Source: Phascolarctos cinereus (Eukaryota; Chordata; Mammalia; Diprotodontia; Phascolarctidae). From it: a stretch of DNA of 64,000 bases. Below are positions 1 through 9,646 of this stretch, one piece after another. A program made the translations under genes and the position numbers. The notes under the pieces are model-generated. The model worked only from the letters and a program-made list of their open reading frames with translations, did not search any database and had not been told where the DNA came from. The stretch's first letter is position 1, and each line of letters opens with the position of its first letter. The stretch spans positions 836,001 to 900,000 of the forward strand of contig NW_018344127.1 of NCBI RefSeq assembly GCF_002099425.1. The letters run 5' to 3'.

Positions 1-125
1 ATGGGCTGTCTGGGTAGAGAAGAGATTCCCTCTCCTGGGAGGTCTTCGAGCAAAGGCTAGATGACCACTTATCAGCTATATTATAGTGAGGGTTCCTTTT
101 GTACTGGATATTAGACCATCCAGTC
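1..125 (+). mobile_element. L3/CR1 LINE, 3' end fragment
   Basis: The sequence reads like the 3' end of mammalian L3/CR1 elements: a 'gatgaccacttatcagctat' block after a 'ggaggtcttcgagcaaaggc' block. It is the plus-strand counterpart of the many antisense L3 copies later in the window. It is cut by the window edge, so its 5' extent is unknown. Confidence 0.65.
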
Positions 126-330
126 ATGTGATACTATCAGTATCAGAGCTGGGAAGGACCCTAAAATAGAAAATGTAAAGTTCAAGCTGGAGGGGACCAT
201 CTAATTCACCTCAACCCATTTTACAGATGAGGAAGTAAGAAGTGACTTGCCCAAAGTCACAAAGATTTTTTTTATCCTGTAATTAGGCTCATCAGGGAAG
301 TCCAAATCCTTCCATGGCTATGATTGAAAA
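126..330 (-). mobile_element. MIR3/THER1-type SINE fragment, antisense
   Basis: It carries the antisense CORE-SINE signature 'ccattttacagatgagga' followed by 'agtgacttgcccaaagtcac'. The copy is heavily diverged. Confidence 0.6.
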
Positions 331-399
331 TCAAGACAATTCCCAAATGATGTCTCCTATTATTTAGTTTCCAAAATGAGAGAATTAGCATTCTGTATG

Positions 400-722
400 G
401 CTATGTATTAAAATGCTGCCTCTGCATGATTTGCAGGTAAGGGGGAAAGAAAAAAACATTTGCATGGTTGAGCTCTCCCACACCAGTGAAAAATTAGTGA
501 CAGCTGGCTGGACAATAAACCACCAGCAAGAACCCCTGACATCCAATTATCTCAGCCCAGTCTCACCCTGTTGACATTGCACATCCAGGAGAGGGAACAG
601 AAAAGTTGTATTTATGGGGTTTTTTCAGAAGAAAACATTGAAAAACAAACTCTAAATGGGATTTCACAAAGTGACTGAAATAACTGGATGCTTCTTCAGG
701 GAGGCAGTGTGATGTGCAAATA
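400..722. other. Repeat-free interval, function unknown
   Basis: I recognise no transposon, simple repeat or coding pattern here. It lies between a MIR3-type and a MIR-type copy. It could be unique ancestral DNA, including conserved non-coding sequence, but conservation cannot be judged from one genome. Confidence 0.4.
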
Positions 723-724
723 AT

Positions 725-960
725 AGAGGCTTCCATTTCATGAATTCATAAAGGTTTCCAGAATACTTTCCTCACAACTATCCTAAGCGGTAGACGACAT
801 GAGCACCTCATTTTATGGATGACAAATAGGAGTCTCCAAGGTAAACTAGCTTTCCAAAAGTCACATAGCCATGATGGCCTCCCCTAAGATTGGATCTCAA
901 GCTTCCTAACTCCCAGTCTAGCAGTATTTCCACTACGCCGCCCTGGAAAGACGTTGGTCT
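725..960 (-). mobile_element. MIR-type SINE, antisense, diverged
   Basis: The order matches an antisense MIR: a 'cctcacaactatcctaagcgg' equivalent, then 'cctcattttatggatgacaa', then 'aaaagtcacatagcc', then a pyrimidine-rich tRNA-head end. Divergence is high. Confidence 0.6.
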
Positions 961-1004
961 GGCCATTCCACAAAGATGGACTCCATAGAATGCTATCTTC
1001 ATTC

Positions 1005-1180
1005 AACTAACCGAAAGGATTCAGTAAGCACCTGCTGTGTGCCAAGTACTTATGTAGGTGCAGAGGATACAAAGATAAAAATGAAATAGTTCCTGCCTTC
1101 AAGGAGTTTACATTCTAACAAGAGAAATAATGCATAAACATGCAAGGAAGTAGAAAACAGGTACCCAACGAGCCCTCTTA
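1005..1180 (-). mobile_element. L2 LINE 3' end, antisense
   Basis: It has the diagnostic antisense L2 3' block: 'gtaagcacctgctgtgtgcc' followed by 'tgccttcaaggagtttacat' and 'tctaac'. This signature recurs throughout the window. Confidence 0.75.
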
Positions 1181-1184
1181 TATC

Positions 1185-1250
1185 TTGGATCTAGAGACAG
1201 AAGGGACCTTAGAGCCCAGCCTCCTCATTTTGCGGATGAGAACACAGTGC
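1185..1250 (-). mobile_element. MIR3/THER1 fragment, antisense
   Basis: A short 'agaagggaccttagagccc' plus 'cctcctcattttgcggatga' block matches the antisense MIR3/THER1 end. Confidence 0.5.
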
Positions 1251-1254
1251 CAGC

Positions 1255-1775
1255 GAGCTTGCCGGGGGGGTCACAGAGCTTCCACTTCCTCCCCCTTCTA
1301 AGATCTACATTTCCAACCTTGCTCTTCCTCTCACACAACATTCCATCATCTGCCTCCTTGTGCCTTTGCTCAAGTGACGCCCCATGCATGGAACGTTTAT
1401 TCTCCTCCCCTCCCCCTTCCAGAAGACTTGGTTCCCGTTAGCTCATCTTGGGCACCAAACTCCTCCTGCACAGGGACTTTCCAGATCTGCCCAGGTGCCA
1501 ATCCTCTCTGCCACCAAAAAATTACCCTAATTCTCACTCTTGGATAATAATTTCTTTGGAGAAAGGCATCATCCTCTTCAGATTTTTCTGGTTGGAATAT
1601 CCTTGGGGTGGCGCTAGATCCAAGTATTGAACCCTACCCCCTTTTTTTCAGTTTCTTTGTATGTATTTTCTTTTCCCATTGGAATGGAGACTTCTTGAAG
1701 ACAGAGACAAATATCCTCAGGAGGGGGCACAGTGCTTTGTACACAGCAAGCACTTAATAAATGCTTTCCATTCTA
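1255..1775 (+). mobile_element. L2 LINE 3' region, sense
   Basis: This is a decayed L2 ORF2 C-terminus and 3' UTR. A 'tgtgcctttgctcaagtgac' block is followed about 400 bases later by 'ggagacttcttgaagacaga' and the terminal 'agcacttaataaatgctttc'. Short open frames inside it are remnants of L2 or chance. Confidence 0.75.
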
Positions 1776-1779
1776 TCAT

Positions 1780-1990
1780 CCCATTAGCTCTTCCTAACTG
1801 GCCCATGAGGCAGGCAATCCCAGCATTATCACCTCCATTTTACAGATGGGGAAACTGAGATTCACGGAAGGGGAAGGGCTAACTTACCCAAGATCACATG
1901 GCCAAGCAAGAGATGGGTTTGAGCTCACATGTTCTACAGCCAGGCCCAGGACTCACCCTCCCTGGGCCACCTCTCAGCATCAGACACCCG
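1780..1990 (-). mobile_element. MIR SINE, antisense
   Basis: It contains 'cctccattttacagatgggg', 'aaactgagattcacgg' and 'cccaagatcacatggcc' in antisense MIR order, ending in the tRNA-like head. Confidence 0.7.
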
Positions 1991-1999
1991 AGCCAGACT

Positions 2000-2160
2000 A
2001 AGAGTCAGGAACACCCGAGTTTGCATCTTCCTCAGACCCTTCCCAGCTCTGGGACCCTGACTGTGTCTTTGAGCCTCAGTTTCCTCATCCATAAAAAGGA
2101 GAGACTGGATTGAATGTCTTCTAAGGATTCTTTGTCTCTCTCAGTCTATGATCCTCTGAT
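2000..2160 (+). mobile_element. MIR3/THER1 SINE, sense
   Basis: The pattern is 'gagcctcagtttcctcatcc', then 'actggattgaatgtcttcta', then 'tctatgatcctctgat'. This matches the CORE plus 3' end of MIR3/THER1. Confidence 0.65.
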
Positions 2161-2209
2161 CTCATGTCCTCTCCCCAAGTAAGCTTCACTCCATCTCCTC
2201 ACAAAGGAA

Positions 2210-2790
2210 TGAAGCTCTAATTTTAGATTTTCTGACCCTGGAATCTGGAGTGAAGGAAGTTTACAATTTTGAACCTGTGCTCTCTAGAGGAGAGAGACTT
2301 TCTGTGCCCACTCTTCCTTCTCCTTGGGCCAGGCCATGATGCACAAAAGAGCTTCATCCCCTCACTCAAAGCCATCAGTACAAGTGCAAGTCCCCTGACC
2401 CACTGCAGGTAGTCAGCCAGGTATTCATGCTTTCCTGGATGATGGCTCTGTGGGGGGTGATTGGCCCTTGAGCCAGGTAGAAGCATGGTCAGGGGAGGAG
2501 GTGACAGCAGCCCAGGACGTTCCTGAGTACAACCAGGAAGCCCTGCAAAGTGCCAGATGCCTTCACTCCAGTCCAGGGAGCTTTCCAAGGCCCATGTAAA
2601 CAAGCCAGTGACAGGTGACAAGGGCTCTGAGGTGAGGGTGGTCAGCCTAGCAAACAAAAAGAGGATGGAGTCAAAGCAGACAATGAGTCTATACGTCCCA
2701 AATGTTGATGAGCTGAGTGCTGCTTCCACTGAGCCTGGGACTGCAAAACGAAACATCTGGAGACAGCCAGAGAGAAGGGAAAGATCCAAA
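2210..2790. other. Repeat-poor interval with a 188-codon antisense open frame
   Basis: I see no recognised repeat. The minus strand has an uninterrupted frame from 2789 to 2223 (188 codons from ATG) and the plus strand has a shorter overlapping one. The predicted protein is rich in Leu, Ser and Pro. I recognise no domain, signal peptide or splice arrangement. At about 50% GC a frame of this length can arise by chance, so I do not call a gene. Confidence 0.35.
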
Positions 2791-2794
2791 GAAT

Positions 2795-2950
2795 GATGGC
2801 CAGAGCCTGCTCAACTCTACAGCTACCTCCCTCTGTGACCTTGGGCAAGTCATCTGCCCTGTCTGAGTGAGACAAAGGGGCTCAATTAACATTTGCTAAA
2901 TCACTACAAAGGTCAGACTGGATGAAGTCTAATGTCCAAGGATCAGAGAG
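2795..2950 (+). mobile_element. MIR3/THER1-type SINE, sense, diverged
   Basis: It has 'ctctgtgaccttgggcaagt' followed by 'aggtcagactggatgaagtc' and 'aatgtccaaggatca', in MIR3/THER1 order. Confidence 0.55.
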
Positions 2951-3135
2951 TTTCAGATCTAGAACCGGAAGGGACCGGACAGGCCAACCCCTTCATATTC
3001 AAAGTGGGGAAACTGAGGCACAGAGACCTTAAGTGAGTTGCCTGGGTCACACAAGCTTAAGGGAAGCTCTTAGGTAAAACCTTGGTCTTCTGGACTGCAA
3101 TATCATTGACCTACCCATTACACCGCACTATCTGC
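2945..3135 (-). mobile_element. MIR3/THER1 SINE, antisense
   Basis: It reads 'agatctagaaccggaaggga', 'ggggaaactgaggcacagag', 'taagtgagttgcctgggtca', then a pyrimidine-rich tRNA-head end. This is a near-complete antisense copy, abutting the sense copy to its left. Confidence 0.75.
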
Positions 3136-3149
3136 CCATATTCTACGAC

Positions 3150-3445
3150 TCTCTAAGCATTCATCAATTCAGTTCAGTTCAACAAACTTTTTCACTTACT
3201 CTGGGCTAGGCACCAGCAATTCAAAGATGAAAAAAGGATTTGACTTTCTCCCGGAGGTGGAAGTGGGGCTGGGATAGAACATGCAACCAGGAGAGGCTTC
3301 CCAAGGGATATGGCAGCTGAGCAGAGCCTTGAAGAGAGCTGAGAATTCTAAAATCAGAGCTAAGGAGCCAGAGAACTCCAGGACAGACAGGGCAAAGGCA
3401 CCGCAGCAGGAGATGGAAAGTTCATGTTAAGGAACAGCAGCAAGC
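3150..3445 (-). mobile_element. L2 LINE, antisense fragment
   Basis: It is a diverged antisense L2: 'ctctgggctaggcaccagca', later 'aggcttcccaagggatatgg' and 'gccttgaagagagctgag'. It lies directly before a longer L2 copy in the same orientation. Confidence 0.6.
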
Positions 3446-3489
3446 ACTCCTGGCCAGGATACTGCCTCCCCGTGGAGGGGGTGAATCAG

Positions 3490-4530
3490 CCAGTCAATCA
3501 GTCATTTATTAAGCCCCCACTGTGTGCCAAGCAAGCACTGGGGTTACAAAGAGAGGCAAAACCCAGTCCCTGCCCTCAAGGAGCTCACAATCTAATGGAG
3601 GACACAGCTGGCAAACACACGTGCACATATAGCTGTATACATGATAGGCAGGAAATCATTAACAAGTGGGAGGGCGCTGGAATCAAGAGGGGCTGGGGAA
3701 GGCTTCCTGTAGAAAGCGGGATTTTAACTGGGATTTAAAGAAAGCCAGGGAGGGCAAGGGGGCAAAAGAGGGAAAGTGTTCCAGGCCTGGGGAACAGACA
3801 GAGAAAATGCTCAGAACCCAGAGATGGAGGGCCTTGCTCGTGGAACAGCCGGGAGGCTGGTGTCACTGGATCAAAGAGAAAGCATTGAGGAGTGAGGCAT
3901 AAACAGCCCAGGAAGGGGGAGGGGGCTGGGTTAGTTAGGGCTTTGAATGACAAACAGAGAATTTGGTATTTGATCCTGGAGGCAACACGGAGCCATGGAG
4001 AATATTAAGTAGGGGGAGGAGGAAAAGGTTGATATGGTTGGACCTGAACTTCAGGAAACCTGAATGAAAGATGGACTGAAGTGGGAGGGGGGAAAGACTC
4101 GAGGCAGGGAGAACCATGGCCCCCCAACAGCTGTTACAATAGTGATGAGGGACTATAGTATCAGGGTACCAGGTCAAAGCACAGAAGGGGGCATGTTGGG
4201 GAGATGCTACAGAAGTGAAATTGACCAGAGATGCTCAGAAGTGAAATCAACTACAGAAGCTGCAGAGGTTAAAGTCTAGAGGCCTTGGCATCATATTGGA
4301 CCCTGGGGGGTAAGAGAGAGAGGGGAGTTCAGGATGACTGCTGTGTTGGTAGTCTGAGGGACTGGGGGGAGGGTGTTACCCTCTGCTGTGATATGGAATG
4401 GGGTAGGTGGAGAGGGTTTAGAGGAAAAGATAATGATTCTTATTTTTCAATATTGAGTTTCAGATGTCTACCGGACATCCAGTACAAGATGTCTGAAGGG
4501 CAATTGGAGATGAGGGATTAGAAGTCAGCA
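3490..4530 (-). mobile_element. L2 LINE, antisense, about 1 kb of ORF2 C-terminus and 3' UTR
   Basis: Read on the plus strand this is the reverse complement of L2. The 3' UTR end is 'catttattaagcccccactg', then 'tcaaggagctcacaatctaa', 'ggcttcctgtagaaagcggg', 'aacccagagatggag', 'atttgatcctggaggcaaca', and finally 'gagtttcagatgtctaccgg'. The last block is the antisense of the L2 reverse-transcriptase-region text. The open frames on both strands are broken remnants. Confidence 0.85.
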
Positions 4531-4533
4531 GAG

Positions 4534-4800
4534 AATAGCTAGGTGGCACAATGGGTACAGCACTGGGCCTGGAGTCAGGAAGAGTCATCTTCATGGGTTC
4601 CAATCTGGCCTCAGACACTTATTAGCTGGGTGACACTCAGCAAGTCACTTCACTCTGGTTGCCTCAGTTTCCTCATCTGTAAAACGAGCTGAAGAAGGAA
4701 ATGGCAAACCACACCAGGACCTTTGCCAAGAAAAGCCCAAATCAGGCCTTGAAGAGACATAACTGAAACAAGTGAACAAGAACAACAGAGAATAACAGGA
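4534..4800 (+). mobile_element. MAR1-type CORE-SINE with RTE/Bov-B-like tail, sense
   Basis: Parts in order: tRNA-like head ('agctaggtggcacaatgggt'), CORE ('gcctcagtttcctcatctgt'), then a tail resembling RTE/Bov-B 3' ends ('gaaggaaatggcaaaccaca' and 'tgccaagaaaagccc'), ending in A-rich sequence. This three-part structure is the strongest single marsupial marker in the window. Confidence 0.85.
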
Positions 4801-4844
4801 AAAGACTGGAGAGGTAGACGAGAATTAGATGGAGGCAAGTTCGA

Positions 4845-4995
4845 ATACCAAGGCAGCTGGGTGGTGTGGTAGATGCTGTGCTGGCCTAAAGTCAGGAAAA
4901 CCTGAGTTCAGATCCATCCCTAGACACTATGTGGCCGTGGGCTAGCCATTTAAGTACTATCTGCCTCAGCTACTCCTTGCTCCAGGTTCTCCCTT
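4845..4995 (+). mobile_element. CORE-SINE fragment, sense
   Basis: The head is 'ggcagctgggtggtgtggta', followed by 'aggaaaacctgagttcagat' and a decayed CORE 'tctgcctcagctactcc'. The tail is missing or unrecognisable. Confidence 0.6.
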
Positions 4996-5230
4996 TTGGG
5001 ACCAAAAACCAAAATAGGTTCAATCTCTCCTTCAAAGAAGCTCTTCCCATCCCACCATTGCCTTTTCTTCTCCAGGATAAACACGCCTGATTTCTTCAAT
5101 CAATCCTCATATGACATGAACTCAGGTCCCTCCACCATCTTGATTACCCTCTTCTGGATGGTCCTGTTGCCTCCATCATCTTCTCCTTGCATGCAGAGCA
5201 CAGTGCCAAAAAGAGGAGACCATGAGCTAG
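4996..5230 (-). mobile_element. L3/CR1 LINE, antisense, ORF2 C-terminal region
   Basis: The plus-strand text 'caatcctcatatgacatgaa' and 'ccaccatcttgattaccctc' is the reverse complement of the L3/CR1 ORF2 C-terminus. Confidence 0.75.
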
Positions 5231-5339
5231 TAATGACTTCAAATGTTGGGGATACAAGACACTACTCAGAGAATCACTCTATGCCAAGAGTTCAGATATC
5301 AGCCACTAGGTAGCAGTAATGATCGTTACATCAGTTAGG

Positions 5340-5450
5340 TTCATCAGGTCATAACCATAATGATTATAGCTGACACTTCTATAGTGCTTTAAGCTTGACG
5401 TGGCCCTTCATATACATCATCTCATTTAAATCACACAGTTTTCTAAGTAT
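5340..5450 (-). mobile_element. MIR-type SINE 3' half, antisense
   Basis: It has 'tagctgacacttctatagtg' followed by 'tatacatcatctcatttaaa', the reverse complement of a MIR-type 3' half. Confidence 0.55.
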
Positions 5451-5454
5451 CAAT

Positions 5455-5640
5455 AAAAAACTCAATCCGGAAGGATTTATTGTGTGCTTACTATGTTCCA
5501 GGCACCATATTAAGCACTAGGGATACAAAGAAAGGCAAAGATGGCATCTTTATTCTCAAGGAGCTCATGTTCTAATGAGGGGAAAAAACATGTCAGTAAA
5601 TAATTAGTCACAGACAAAATACTTCAGGGTTGCAGTCATT
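5455..5640 (-). mobile_element. L2 LINE 3' end, antisense
   Basis: It has 'gtgcttactatgttccaggc', 'agggatacaaagaaaggcaa' and 'ctcaaggagctcatgttcta', the antisense L2 3' UTR block. Confidence 0.8.
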
Positions 5641-5699
5641 GGGCAGGTAAATCACCCCCATAACATTCGACAAGATGCTTGCTATACCTTATTACATTT

Positions 5700-6430
5700 A
5701 CCAGGTCAGAATGTTTCTCAGTTTCATCTTTGGATGTGAACAAAGCCTAAGCATGACAAGAAGTCTGTTCTAATTGGCTTAGAAACTTGGTTGTACCCTA
5801 TGAGCCTATATAGAATCATCAAGCCAATTTCAATGGGAAATGATGGCCCAGAAGAAAAATATTCCTGTGAAGCCCTTGAGAGCAAAACATCTAGAGAAGG
5901 GGAGGAAAAGGAAAATTACTTAGCCTCAACTGGTCTACTCCCCTCCTTGGTTGGAAAAAGAACTCACGAGCTTCAAGGCATCCAAAGGATTTTGGAAATC
6001 TCATCTTCCCATTGTTTTGGAATTTGGAATTCCCATTTCCATTCCCAGCAGCATCCTCAGATCAGCTGATGAGCAAGTTTGCATTGAAGCCAAGAACACA
6101 CTGAACACAGATTCAAGGCTCTACAAAAACCCATCAGAAAAGGCTATATCATACATAAAGAAAATATCTTGAGGACCTCATCGAAGAAACTTCAAGGAGC
6201 TGTGAGATGGCCCTTTGTACCATGTTGTCTCTAACCCTGAATTCACTTTACTCTGGTCTCACCATGTGCTATGACAGAATAGTTGGTTTGTCTCAGGTGG
6301 ACAGAGGGCATTTTGTAACGACTATTCTTACACACAGTCTAAGTAAATCTCCTTTTCTAAAAGCCAATTATCTAGCTAACTAATTGGCATCAACTAATAA
6401 TCATGGTAGAAAGCACATTAGTGGAGGCTT
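5700..6430 (+). repeat. Unclassified interspersed repeat, copy A (core 6026-6430)
   Basis: The core is collinear with 33723-34140. Shared blocks, in the same order and at similar spacing, are 'ggaattccca', a GATCAG.TGATG block, 'aggagctgtgag', a 'ttttgta..aact.ttcttac' block, 'agtaaat....cttttctaaaa' and 'gtggaggct'. The two cores are 405 and 418 bases long. I cannot assign the family. A TATA-like 'cctatatagaatc' lies upstream in this copy and a similar one in copy B, which would suit an old LTR or a non-autonomous element. The part before 6026 is uncertain. Confidence 0.5.
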
Positions 6431-6439
6431 ATGAATTAC

Positions 6440-6743
6440 AGAGCCAGAAAAAGACAATCTCAACCACTCAGGGTTACCAATAGTACCTTGTGAGAAATGT
6501 AGCCCCTAAGCTCTGGGCCAAACTTGTCAGTGTCTACAGAAGTTGGGGTAAGAATTCCCAGAGAGTTTATGTAACACATATATATATAGAAGAGATGGAA
6601 GGTAATCTCAGATGAGGAAGCACTAGCATAAGGAGGACTGGTGAAGGCCTCTTTCAGAAAGTGGGCTTTGCTGTGAGCATTGAAGGAATCCAAGGAAACT
6701 GTGAGGGAAAGGTGAAGAAGGAGAACATTTCAGGAATGAAGGG
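6440..6743 (-). mobile_element. L2 LINE, antisense, left part of a copy split by HAL1
   Basis: It carries antisense L2 text such as 'gaaggcctctttcagaaagt' and 'gggctttgctgtgagcattg', ending at 'aggaatgaaggg'. The same L2 resumes at 9647 ('ctggccatcattgggaaagt'), so the HAL1 between them is younger. Confidence 0.75.
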
Positions 6744-7592
6744 GTGGGGGGGCAGAGCCAAGATGGTAGAGTGAAAGCAGTGACTTGCTTGAGCTCTCCT
6801 CCAAACCCCTCCAAATACTCATAAAAATGGCTCTAAACAAATTCTGAAGCAGCAGAACCCACAAAAAGACAGAGTGAAACAAATTTCCAACCCAAGACAA
6901 CCTACATGATTGATCAGAAAGATGTATCGTGCTGGGCTAGGAGCACAGCGCAGCACAGTGTGGGCGCGCAGGCCTCAGCAAACCTAGAGCAGGCCTCAGA
7001 GGACTGAATCTTGGGCAGCTGTGGAGGTTTCCAGACTCCTCAATCCACCAATGCCAAAGACAACTTAAAAGGTCAGTGGGAAAAGTCTGTTTCTGCAGTG
7101 CTCAGAGAGGAAGGTGGGCTTCAGCTCCATTCCCCAAGAGCCTGGCCATGGGGGGGGCAGCTGCTTCCCGAGCTTCCGGCCCACAGAGTGAGGGAGAATC
7201 CAGTGGCTGATCAGAGAGGGATTGCAGGGATCTCTTTGCCAGTGCTGAGGCAGGAATCTCCTACTTTGCCCGTGTGTGGATCTGGGTCACAGTTCTGGGC
7301 GGTGGTGCTGGGGTGAGGAGGAGTGCTGGCATGGTGGAGCTTGTAGTGACCGTGAGAGGAGCCCCTCCTCAGTTACAGGACACAAAGGAGTGTTTGTGGT
7401 CACAGGCCAGGAAAGGAGTAAACACTTCTCCCCTTATCACATCACCTTGGAAGAACTGAAAATTTACAGGTCCCTACAAGTATCTCTGAAAACAGCTGTA
7501 CAAACCCCTGAAGCTTGGGACAGTACATCTCCACATTGGAAGCAGACTTTACCTTAACAAAGAGTTTAAAACTCAAGTAATTGGCCGGGATC

Positions 7593-8652
7593 ATGAGCAA
7601 GCAGCAAAAAGAGTCAGACATATTATCTTACTTTGGTGAAAAAGAAGATCAAAATATACAACCAGAAGAAGACAACAAAGTCAAAGCTCCTACATCCAAA
7701 GCCTCCAAGAAAAATATGAATCAGTCCCAGGCCTTGGAAGAGCTCAAAAGGGATTTTGAGAAGCAAGTAAGGGAAGTAGAGTAAAAACTGAGAGTGATGC
7801 AAGAAAATCACAAAAAACAAGTCAACAGCTTGCTAAAGGAGACCCAAAAAAATACTGAAGAAAATAACACCTTAAAAAATAGCCTAACCCAAATGGCAAA
7901 AGAGGTCCAAAAAGCCAATGAGGAGAAAATGCCCTAAAAAGAAAATTGGCCAAATGGAAAAGGAAGTCCAAAAGCTTACTGAAGAAAATACTTCCTTAAA
8001 AATTAGAATAGAGCAATTGGAAGATAGTGACTTTATGAGAAATCAAGACACAGTAGAACAAATCCAAAAGAATGAAAAATTAGAAAACAATGTGAAATAT
8101 CTCATTGGAAAAAAACTGACCTGGAAAATAGATCCAGGAGAGAGAATTTAAAAATTATTGGACTATCTGAAAGCCATGATCAAAAAAAAGCCTAGACATC
8201 ATCTTTCAAGAAATTATCAAGGAAAACTGCCCTGATATATTAGAACCAGAGGGCAAAATAGAAATTGAAAGAATCCACAGATCTCCTCCTGAAAGAGATC
8301 CCCAAAGGAAAACTCCTAGGAATATTATAGCCAAATTCCAGAGTTCCCAGGTCAAGGAGAAAATATTACAAGCTGCCAGAAAAACAATTCAAGTACTGTG
8401 GAAACACAATCAGGATAACACAAGATTTAGCAGCTTCTACATTAAAGGACCCAGGGCATGGAATATAATATTCCAGAGGGCAAAGGAGATAGGATTACAA
8501 CCAAGAATCACCTACCCAGCAAAACTGAGTATAATCCTTCAGGGGAAAAATGGTCATTCAGTGAAATAGAGGACTTTCAAGCATTCCTGATGAAAAGACC
8601 AGAGCTGAATAAAAAATTTGACTTTCAAATACAGGACTCAAGTGGAACATGA
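7593..8652 (+). pseudogene. L1/HAL1 ORF1 protein, decayed
   Basis: Reading starts at the ATG in 'gatcatgagcaagcagc' (MSKQQKESDILSYFGEKEDQ). A long coiled-coil-like stretch rich in Glu, Lys, Gln and Asn follows (about 7690-8110), then a C-terminal region. Around 8490-8610 the text matches the L1 ORF1p C-terminus 'ITYPAKL..., ...SEIEDFQAFL'. The total is about 353 codons, near the usual L1 ORF1p length. ORF1p normally binds RNA as a trimer and chaperones the element's RNA. Several stops and frame changes (for example the stop at 7782-7784) make it non-functional. Confidence 0.8.
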
Positions 8653-9634
8653 AGAGGTAAACAGGAAAGAGAAATCATAAGAGACTTATTAAGATTGAAC
8701 TGTTTACATTCCTGCATGGAAAGATGATATTTATACTCATGAGACCTTTGTCAGTATTAGGGTAGTTGAGGAAAAAAATTGTATGTATGTATAGATAGAT
8801 AGATAGAGGGCACAGGGTGAGTTGAAGATTAAGGGGTCATATCTGGAGAATAAAATTAAGGGATGAGAGAGGATTATACTGGAAAGAAGAAAGGGAGAGG
8901 TAGAATGGGGTAAATTATCTCACAAAAAAAACAGAAAAGTCTCTTACAGTGGAGGGGAAACAGGGAAGGTGAGAGGGAATGAGGAATCTTATTCTCATAG
9001 GATTTGGCTTAAGGAGGAATAACATACACATTGGGTATGGAAATCTGTCTTACCCTACAGGAAAATAGGGGGAAAGGGGACAAGAGAGCAGGGGGATGAT
9101 AGAGAGGAGGGCAGATTGGGAAAGGGGTAATCAGAAATAAATACTTCTGAGGAGGAACAGGGTCAAAAGAAAGAATAGAATAAATGGGAGGGCAGGATAG
9201 GATTAAGGGAAATAGAGTTAGTTTTTCACATCATGTCTACTGTGGACGTGTTTTGCATAACTGCACACGTACAACCTATATTAAGTTGCTTGCCTTTTCA
9301 ATGAGGGTGTGTGGGGTGGGAGGAAGAGAGAAAATTTGAAACCAAAGTTTTCAAAATATGTTTAATAAAATGTTTTCACATGCTACTGGGAAATAAGAAA
9401 TACAGGAAATGGGGTACAGAAGTCTATCCTGCCCTACAGGAAAATAGAAGGGGAAGGGGATAAGAGAAGGGGAGAGAGATAGAAGAGAGGATAGACTAGG
9501 GGAAGGGATATTCAGAATGCATGCCATCTTGGGGTGGGTTAAGGGGTGAGATGGGGTGAAAATTTGGAGCTCAAAAACTTGTGGAAGTGAATGTTGAAAA
9601 CTAAAACTAAATAAATTTATATTAAAAAAAAAAA
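8653..9634 (+). mobile_element. HAL1 3' UTR with an internal duplicated module
   Basis: The 3' UTR is strongly purine-rich on the plus strand. A module of roughly 85 bases beginning 'ctacaggaaaatag' occurs near 9055 and again near 9434. Each is followed by a similar stretch that ends in an AATAAA-type signal ('gtttaataaaatg' near 9361 and 'ctaaataaatttat' near 9608). The element therefore appears to have two successive 3' end modules. Confidence 0.6.
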
Positions 9635-9646
9635 AGGAATGAAGGG

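Larger units (their letters stand above)
6744..9634 (+). mobile_element. HAL1 (half-L1) retrotransposon, near full length
   Basis: The 12-base direct repeat 'aggaatgaaggg' flanks it (6732-6743 and 9635-9646), and the right copy follows an A-tail. The 5' end is the L1-type start 'ggcagagccaagatggtaga'. The order is 5' UTR (6744-7592), an L1-like ORF1 (7593-8652), then purine-rich 3' UTR straight after the ORF1 stop region, with no ORF2 or endonuclease/reverse-transcriptase text. That layout defines HAL1, an L1 derivative described from mammals including opossum that must borrow the L1 machinery. ORF1 is broken, so this copy is not autonomous or coding. A deletion of ORF2 from an ordinary L1 is the alternative, and searching for sister copies would separate the two. 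Confidence 0.8.

Noticed and set aside
2223-2875. Overlapping frames on both strands as a gene
   Set aside because: No domain, start context, splice sites or poly-A signal support it. Overlap of both strands at moderate GC points to chance.
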